Assembly: GCF_964656455.1 (NCBI RefSeq)
Contig: NC_135719.1
Span: 72,032,283 to 72,096,282 of the forward strand
Direction: 5' to 3'
DNA from: Halichoerus grypus
Taxonomy: Eukaryota; Chordata; Mammalia; Carnivora; Phocidae
Length of the DNA: 64,000 nt
Made by a program: the position numbers and the translations under genes. The notes under the pieces were generated by a model. The model saw only the letters and a list, made by a program, of their open reading frames with translations, ran no database searches and was not told the origin of the DNA. Every line of letters starts with the position of its first letter. The stretch's first letter is position 1. Below, one piece after another: positions 57,463 to 64,000 of the stretch.

Positions 57463-58108
57463 AACAACAAAATTAAAAAAAAGATTTGAAAAGTGAATAT
57501 TGAACCAGAGTGTCTTCAAATGATGGATTCAACTATGTTTTAACTTAAATCAGTGAAATCTGTTGTAAGTAATGAGTAACAATTACCTTATGGGAGGTAG
57601 TCCTTATCTCTTTTCAATAGAAGCATCACCTGACCTCTCTTTTCAGTGCTTTGGTAATGTTCCCATGGGGTCTTTTAGGAGAGAGACAAAGCAAGGTCCT
57701 CATTTTTATGCCTTCATTTTTAGTTCTGCTTCCTTATCCTTTCCCTTCAGCTAAACCATTTACTCTCCACACCTCCATGAGGGGAATGTATTATAAGCTT
57801 TTAACCTTCACTGGTCTGAAGATTTTCTTTTTCCTCTTCTTGCTCTGTCAACCCCCCATGGAATTAGCAGCAGCTTATGTGACAAAGATGACAGTTCAGT
57901 TTTTGTTGGCCCATTTTTTAGTTGCTACCACCTCATATTCCTTTCACTCACTCAAGCAGAGTCTCCAGCCCTGGGGTCTGACAGTAGGCATATGGTTAAA
58001 GACAACCAAAATGGCCCACACAACACAGGTTTTGGCCTCAGCCTTCTACTTTTTTTTATTTTTATTTTTATTTTTATTTTTATTTTTTTTTAAAATTCTA
58101 GCTAAGTT
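57463..58108. other. Unassigned sequence with (TTTTTA)n
   Basis: A 158-codon frame starts at 57651 but its last part reads the T-rich tails (58050-58093, a (TTTTTA)n run). I see no family match and call no gene. Confidence 0.4.
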
Positions 58109-58308
58109 CTTTTTTTTTTTTTTTTAAAGATTTTATTTATTCATTTGACACACACAGCACAAGCAGGGGGAGCAGCAGGCAGAGGGAGAGGGAGAAGCAG
58201 GCTCCCCGCTGAGCAGGGAGCCCGATGTGGGGCTCAGATCCCAGGATCCTAGGACCATGGCCTGAGCTGAAGGCAGAAACTTAACTGACTGAACCACCCA
58301 GGTACTCC
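58109..58308 (-). mobile_element. CanSINE
   Basis: Antisense CanSINE (AAAGATTTTATTTATTCATT, GGCAGAGGGAGAGGGAGAAG, GCTCAGATCCCAGGATCCTA, diverged right end ACCACCCAGGTACTCC). T runs on both sides hide the target duplication. Confidence 0.92.
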
Positions 58309-59524
58309 TTTTTTTTTTTTTTTTTCAATGTGGTGAGTCCTTGCCTATAAAATACCTAATTAAAGGTAATGCTTAATGTGGGGAGAAAAAGCTTCTGTCA
58401 AGGTCTTCAAATAAGCCATGGCTTTTTTTTTTGGTTTTGGTTTTTTGGTTTTTTTGGTGGGTCTCCCGCTAGATCCTAGCGAACAGTCTCCTAAACTAAC
58501 AATGAAATCTAGGGCACTGAACCACTGTATACGTCCTGCCTCTATTTCGTACAGTTTTGAAAAAGCTATAGTAAGTATGTGGACATTTTCAATTTATTTT
58601 TAGATATATATTTATTCATTTTGAGAGGAAGAGATTAAATTTGGAAACTTTTAATCTCTATAACTAGGTAATGTTCTATATTTACTTAGATATAAAAATT
58701 ATTCAGTTCTTTGGAAAAATATAACCAGTTGCAGTGTTACTTTGCACTAAGTCCATTGCTATAATCTGCCTTTGTGTGGACATGCTTTACTGATAAACAT
58801 TTGGAAGAATCCTGCCATAGGTTTTTTCACCTTATTGGAACTCATCATTGTTAGTGAATTTATCAACCATGAAAAACTGATGACTAAGAGCATGTGTGAC
58901 TTTTTAGGGAATGCAGATTAATTGAAGAAGGGAATTATCTATATGTGTTTGCCAAATTAGCAGCGGACCACATAAAATGTGTATGATGTCAATAAGGATA
59001 AGTACTTGGTAAAAAATTAGATTGTATTTTTTAAAAAAGGCAGACATGGCCCACTGTGGAAGGTAGAAACTTATCTTCTGATGACTGTCCCATCTAGACA
59101 TTCATTGGCCGAGGCATGAATCTGCATTGATTAAGACATCTTTGACCACTCCAATAGTATGTTTAGGGTTGTGCCCCTTTCCCTCACAAATTCAGTCGGG
59201 GAAAATACCTGTATACTATCCGCACTTACGAGAAGTGAGTTGTTTCTGCTCTCAGCCTGGACATTACAACCTCTCCCATGTGACTGATTAAGGAATAATC
59301 TGCCTCTGTCACTTTGCTCTTTCATTTGTCCTCCATGTCCAAAATTCTACCCCCATCTCTACCCTCTGTCCTTTGCTTTGCCTTTCTTGACCAGGCACAT
59401 CTTCTTCAAGGTCAGTGGTAGAAAAATAATGGAAGAACCAGTTAGTTGGTGTATTCCCAGGAGACCCCTGAAAGACCGCCCCCCTACCTAGAGGATTTGG
59501 GGATGGAAGGCAACTGTATGTACA
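58309..59524. other. Unassigned non-coding sequence
   Basis: No gene or named repeat. A small palindrome CGCTAGATCCTAGCG lies at 58467-58481. Confidence 0.4.
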
Positions 59525-59650
59525 AGGCTTAGGTCTGTGTGGTTTAGTTCAAAAAGCGTGGATTTCTTACAGGCTCCATCACCTTAGGTGAGTAACTTGT
59601 CTTCTCCAAGACTTCTGTTTTTAATCTACACAACGGGAGAAGTAAGTCTT
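59525..59650 (-). mobile_element. MIR fragment
   Basis: GGTGAGTAACTTGTCTTCTC and AATCTACACAACGGGAGAAG match the complement of the MIR 3' half, diverged. Confidence 0.5.
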
Positions 59651-59760
59651 TTTAGCAACTGGTGTTAGAAAACTGGATAACTACATGCAGAAAAAGGTCG
59701 AAATTGGCTCCCTATGTTACACCAACTCATAAAAATTAAGATGGATTAAAGTCTTAAACA
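59651..59760 (+). mobile_element. LINE-1 ORF2 fragment, sense
   Basis: AAACTGGATAACTACATGCA, then CAACTCATAAAAATTAAGAT and GGATTAAAGTCTTAAACATC follow the L1 ORF2 nucleotide pattern. Confidence 0.7.
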
Positions 59761-59763
59761 TCA

Positions 59764-59935
59764 TCTGATATCAGGGGCACTCTTTTACCACTTCTGGTTT
59801 GGCACTGCCTGATTTGAATAGATTTTTGTTTAAATAAACTCTTAAAAATTTTAGTATGACTCAGTTTATGTTTTAATAGCTCTGGTGTCAGAAGAGGGAA
59901 CCGAAGGAGACCCCCTGAGGGCACCCAGAAGTGAT
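59764..59935 (+). mobile_element. Possible ERVL-type LTR 3' end with primer-binding site
   Basis: A short stretch with AATAAACTCTTAAAAATTTT looks like an LTR R/U5 end. TGGTGTCAGAAGAGGGAA (59883-59900) closely resembles the tRNA-Leu primer site that names the ERVL group (TGGTGTCAGGAGTGGG is the tRNA-derived form). Only about 120 bp of LTR and a few tens of bases beyond it remain. No gag, pol or env sequence is visible. Confidence 0.45.
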
Positions 59936-61109
59936 GAGCTTTAAATCTAGAACATAAAAATCTCTTGATCTCCATCTTAGTTGAACATTCTCATCCCTGA
60001 TATAAAGAAGAAAATTGAGGATAATGTAGCTGGACGGCTTGATATCATTCAGGTGGCAATCCAGTTCTTTGAGGAATTAGAAGCAACTGTACTTGTCTTA
60101 TAAATCAGTTCTTTATAAGAACAGAAAGGCAGCTCTAGAAATAGTTCTGAGCCCACTTTTTACCAATCCAAAACCTTGAGTTGTTAGAAACTGTGCTAGT
60201 GTTTGGTTAAGTGTCTTAGTGTGTGTCTTTGGGGGTGTGAAGGGGCAGGGACGAAATCCTCTGTGCTGGGAGTCTGCTGTTTTCACAGCCCGAGGTGGAG
60301 GCCTAGTTGAGAAAAGGGCTTAAAGGGGCCTCACTGAAGTTGGGGCAAGGAGACTCACTGAAGTTGGGGCAAGGAGATATAGTCTTTGCCTCCTCTTCCA
60401 CTGGGTCCTGTCAGTGTTTCAGAATCATCAGTGCCAAAGCATCAGGCACCAAGACATCAGGGATCTGTACTCCTCTTACTGCCACTCTGAATATTCACTC
60501 TCCCTGCCAGCATGACCCTTCAGCTCCAGCAGCTCTTTGTTGCTCCTTGTCACGCTCATCACACAGGAATGTTCCGTAAATCCTGGTGGCCATTGACTCA
60601 TCCCCCTACAGACAACTGGAAGTCAGGTCTGGGATACTGCCATGAAGCGGGCACGAGGCCTGCACACCTGCCCCCAGCAGGGGAGTTTCTTTTAGTTTAG
60701 GGACAAAACTCCTCTGTCCCATCTATTTTTTTTTTTTTTTCTCAAGCATGTATGCTTTTTCCATCAAACTCTCTCCTCCTCAGTGAGCTTAGGCTTTTGA
60801 AGATATAATTCAGGAAGTTTTTCATGCCACTGTTATTTCTGCTCAGTTACATATCTCCCTGAGGCATTGAAACAGAGCCTCTTGAATTGACTAGGGGAAA
60901 GGGAAAAATTCAGAGAGAGAAAAACAAGAATGAATATCTTAGAATATTTTCCAGCCACACATACCAGTTGACATCGAAGAGATGAACCTAGGTTTAGCAG
61001 TTCACCCCTGGACATGATAGAATATTTCTATTAGTTCTGTGGCTTCCATAATGCACTTGGGTGAATGTAAGAGGAAACACACCAGGTGGGTTGGAAGATC
61101 ATTGTTTTG
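59936..61109. other. Unassigned non-coding sequence
   Basis: No named repeat or gene. It contains a 24-bp tandem duplication at 60330 and a T run at 60727-60740. Confidence 0.4.
60330..60377 (+). repeat. 24-bp perfect tandem duplication
   Basis: The block CTCACTGAAGTTGGGGCAAG plus GAGA occurs twice in direct succession, 60330-60353 and 60354-60377, without a mismatch. Confidence 0.95.
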
Positions 61110-61192
61110 GTTCTTCTTTTGCCCAGTGTCACCTGACTGCAGTTTTTTATCTGTGAAATGAGTAAGTTGGATCGTTATCTCTTCCAGCAATC
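61110..61192 (-). mobile_element. MIR/MIR3-like fragment
   Basis: CAGTTTTTTATCTGTGAAAT, GAGTAAGTTGGATCGTTATC, TCTTCCAGC match the complement of the MIR3-type 3' region. Confidence 0.55.
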
Positions 61193-62645
61193 ATATTTTT
61201 AACTTAAAATAGTAAATACTCTTCATTGGCAGTAAATATCCTATTAGTACATAGATTACCACATCAGTTAGCACCTAAACAGTGCTGCTGGCTGATTTTC
61301 ATATATTATCTAGAGGGGTTTACTTGATGTTCAGTACCATCTCATACAATCATTTCAGTTGATTCAGAAAAAAAAATCCATCATGTCAGTTACTAATGTG
61401 AAAGATGACCCTTTCTGATGGAATTTTTGACTTTTATTATAAAGTACAGATACTCTCTTCTCTGACATGAATGGGACATGACCTTGCCTCTGGAAAGAGT
61501 AATGGACATGTGCCCTCAGAACTTCTCTCCCTTGTCTCCTGGAACCACTTTTCAGGATGACAGTAATTTTCCTTCTTTCAGAAGTATGATTTTTTTTTTT
61601 TTTTAAAGAAAGAGTCACAATGTCTGCTAATACAACGACCCACTTTTCCTTTTACCAAGCAGCCTGGCTAGTGGCTGAAAAATGATAATCAATAGGGTTT
61701 CCATTTGTAATGGAAACGTATTGATGTTCATCTGTCTTGTAAGTAAAAAGACACAGGCCCAAAAAGGTGCTTTGAAATGCCTATTGAAATACATATCAGC
61801 AGACCTGTTGTCAGCTCTCTCCAGACGTTTCCTTCACCACGGTTTCTTTCCTCTTCTGTGGTATGTAATGTGACAGTCTAAGTGGTCTTCTGTTGCACTC
61901 AAGATTTTATCCCTTTTACATTTTTTCCCCTTTCTCTCACTTGGCACTTGGTAGTACTGCTTTGCCGCAGCTGTTTATAACATAGAAGATGAATGTTTTT
62001 CATGGGTGTATTCCTAATTTCTCCCTCCTGAGTCGCATATGAATATTGGTATCTGATGGAATTTGTTATAAGCAAATGGATATCAGAGTCCCGTGCGGAC
62101 TTCTTTCTTTTCGTCTTCCCCCGCGGCTCCCTCAATATGTGCAATCTCTGTGTTTTGTGGAGTGTCTTACTCAGGGCCAGCCATTCTTGGCTGGACTTCA
62201 GGACACATCCTGATTCTGTTTACAGGTGAGGAAGGCCCAAAGTCTAGTGCCCTGGAGAGAATGGGGGACATAGAGTTAATCATCATAGGACGTGTCGGAC
62301 AAAAGCAAACAAGAAACTAGTTGGCTTCCTCTGGAGTTTGATGTCACAATCAGACTTGTTGTTTCCTGATGTTGGCAGACGCTGAAGCCAGGACAACTCT
62401 ATATTATGTTTATTTCCATCTACTGAATTACAATTGCTTCCTGCAAAATACAGTGACTACTGAAGAGGTGGAATGTGTTCTTGGCCATGTGTTGTCTCTA
62501 ATCTCTGCATGCGTCTAAAATGGAAATGACTGATTTTTCTTGAATGCTCTTCTGTCTCCAGAATGACCTCTCTCTAAGAGTTTCCTAAGGCTTTCATTGA
62601 ACCAGGGGCCTGTTTCCGAGGTCTGAGTGTGCACCTGTCATGGTT
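61193..62645. other. Unassigned non-coding sequence
   Basis: About 1.5 kb with no gene. A short MIR-like core (TTTACAGGTGAGGAAGGCCC) lies at 62219-62238. Confidence 0.4.
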
Positions 62646-64000
62646 TTGTGGGCAGAGGAAGCCAGTGAGGGTCAAAACATTTTTTCCATACACTTGCCAA
62701 CACTTGTTATTTCTTGTCTCTTTTATTTTAGCCATTCTGACAGATGATATCTTATTGTAGTTTTGATTTGTATTTTCCTGATGATTAGTGATGTTGAACA
62801 TCTTTTCATGTGTCTGTTGGCCACCTGCATGTCTTTTTGGGAAAAATATTCAAGTCCTCTGACCATTTTTTAATCAGACTGTTTGTTTTATTGGTGTTGA
62901 ATTGTAGAAGTCCTTTTTTTTTTTTTTTTAAAGATTTTCTTTATTTATTTGACAGAGAGAGCACAAGCGGGTGGAGTGGCAGGCAGAGGGAAAGGGAGAA
63001 GCAGGCTCCCCACTGAGCAGAGAGCCTGATGCTGAGCTCAGTCCCAGGATCCTGGGATCATGACCTGAGCCGAAGGCAGACGCTTAACCGATTGAGCCAC
63101 CCAGGAGCCCCTGAATTGTATAAGTTCTTTATATATTTTTGATACTAACCCTTTATTGGATATATCATTTGCAAATATCTTTTCTCATTCAGTAGATTGC
63201 CCTTTCATTTTGTTGATGGTTCCCTTTGCTGTACAAAAATTTTTTAAGTAGTTTATTTTTGCTTTTATTTCCTTTGTCTGAAGAGACAATCTAGAAGTAT
63301 GTTGCTATGGCTAATGTCAGAGAAATTATTGCCTGTGTTCTAGACTTTTTATGTTTTCAGGTCTCACTTTTAGGTCTTTGAGTTTATTTTTGTGTATGGT
63401 GTAAGAAAGTGGTCCAGTTTCATTCTTTTACATGTGGCTGTCCAGTTTTCCCAGCACAATATGTTGAAGAGACTGTCCTTTCCCCTTGTATAGGCTTGCC
63501 TCCTTTGTCATAGATTAATTGACCATATAATCATGGGTTTATTTCTGAGCTCTCTATTCTGTTCCATTGTTCTCTGCATCTATTTTTGTGTCAGTATCAT
63601 ACTCTTTTGATTACTACAGCTTTGCAGTATATTTTGAAACCTGGAATTGTGACAAAATGGATTAAAAAAATAAGACCAATCTATACGCTGCTATTCATTT
63701 TTCTTAAGATTGCCTTGGCTATTCAGAGTCTTTTTGGTTCTATGGAAATTATAGTATTATTTGTTTTAGTTTTGTGAAAAATATTGTTGGTATTTTGATA
63801 GGGATTGCATTGAATCTGTAGATTGCTTTCAATAATTTTTCCAATCCATGAGCATGAAATATCTTTCCATTTCTTTGTGTCATCTTCATTTTCTTTTGTC
63901 AGTGTTTTAAGGTTTTCGGAGTACAGGTCTTTCACCTCTTTGGTTAAGTTTATTCCTAGGTATTTTATACTTTTTGGTGCAATTCTAAATAGAATTGTTT
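62646..64000 (-). mobile_element. LINE-1 ORF2 (decayed), antisense, continues past window end
   Basis: Complement of L1 ORF2 over 1.3 kb: TTTTAGCCATTCTGACAGAT, GTTTTGATTTGTATTTTCCT, CCCTTTATTGGATATATCAT, CAGTTTTCCCAGCACAATAT, GGCTATTCAGAGTCTTTTTG, GATAGGGATTGCATTGAATC, TTTATTCCTAGGTATTTTAT. The minus frame at 63723-63935 is a broken ORF2 remnant. The CanSINE at 62913-63111 interrupts it. Confidence 0.93.
62913..63111 (-). mobile_element. CanSINE inside LINE-1
   Basis: Antisense CanSINE (AAAGATTTTCTTTATTTATT, GACAGAGAGAGCACAAGCGG, CCGATTGAGCCACCCAGGAG). Target duplication TGAATTGTAGAAGT (62899) against TGAATTGTATAAGT (63112), one mismatch. The L1 sequence on both sides joins when the SINE is removed. 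Confidence 0.96.

Noticed and set aside
57651..58127. 158-codon plus-strand frame, among the longest outside repeats
   Set aside because: Its last third reads T-rich retroposon tails, and it has no domain or family pattern.
58467..58481. Small palindrome CGCTAGATCCTAGCG
   Set aside because: Short inverted repeats of this size are expected by chance in 64 kb.
1707..63111. tRNA genes suggested by tRNA-like boxes
   Set aside because: The boxes belong to CanSINE and MIR retroposons with target duplications and tails, not functional tRNA genes.

Overview
This window is nuclear DNA of a carnivoran mammal, most likely an arctoid caniform (bear, seal or mustelid side). The main evidence is fourteen tRNA-Lys-derived CanSINE copies with the carnivoran head (GCGCCTGGGTGGCTCAG, or its complement) and an A-rich tail, most with target-site duplications. 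None has the young dog form (GGGATCCCTGGGTGGCGCAG) or the felid form, so dog and cat are unlikely. LINE-1 pieces, ancient mammalian repeats (MIR, L2, MER5, Tigger-like, Charlie-like, MaLR LTRs) and microsatellites fit the same origin. The exact species cannot be read from the sequence.

I find no intact protein-coding gene, no exon I can defend, and no tRNA, rRNA or CRISPR. Reading frames above 60 codons are chance frames, many inside repeats. The window reads as an intergenic region or a very long intron.

Layout: 1-12 kb is mostly unassigned sequence with L2, MIR and CanSINE copies and a MaLR LTR nested inside a MIR. 12.9-14.6 kb is an ancient antisense LINE-1. 15-22 kb is mostly unassigned. 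22-25 kb holds antisense LINE-1 and CanSINE insertions. 27.2-27.9 kb has a MER5-like piece and a Tigger-like transposon. 33.6-37.2 kb is the most interesting part: a decayed hAT transposase gene (BED finger, catalytic core and C-terminal dimerisation motif readable on the minus strand), cut by a CanSINE, with a second DNA transposon in its leader. 39-44 kb has two MaLR LTRs and LINE-1 3' ends, one with a twin-priming inversion. 47-50 kb is a nested stack of LINE-1, hAT and older repeats, then a LINE-1 with a (TG)n(TA)n microsatellite. 52-60 kb has an LTR, MIRs, a LINE-1 split by a Tigger-like element, and a possible ERVL remnant with a tRNA-Leu-like primer site. 62.6-64 kb is a decayed antisense LINE-1 ORF2 that runs off the end.

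Nothing here works together as a pathway. The content is a layered record of mobile-element activity, and the nesting gives relative ages: MIR, L2 and hAT are oldest, then MaLR, old LINE-1 and Tigger, then CanSINE.
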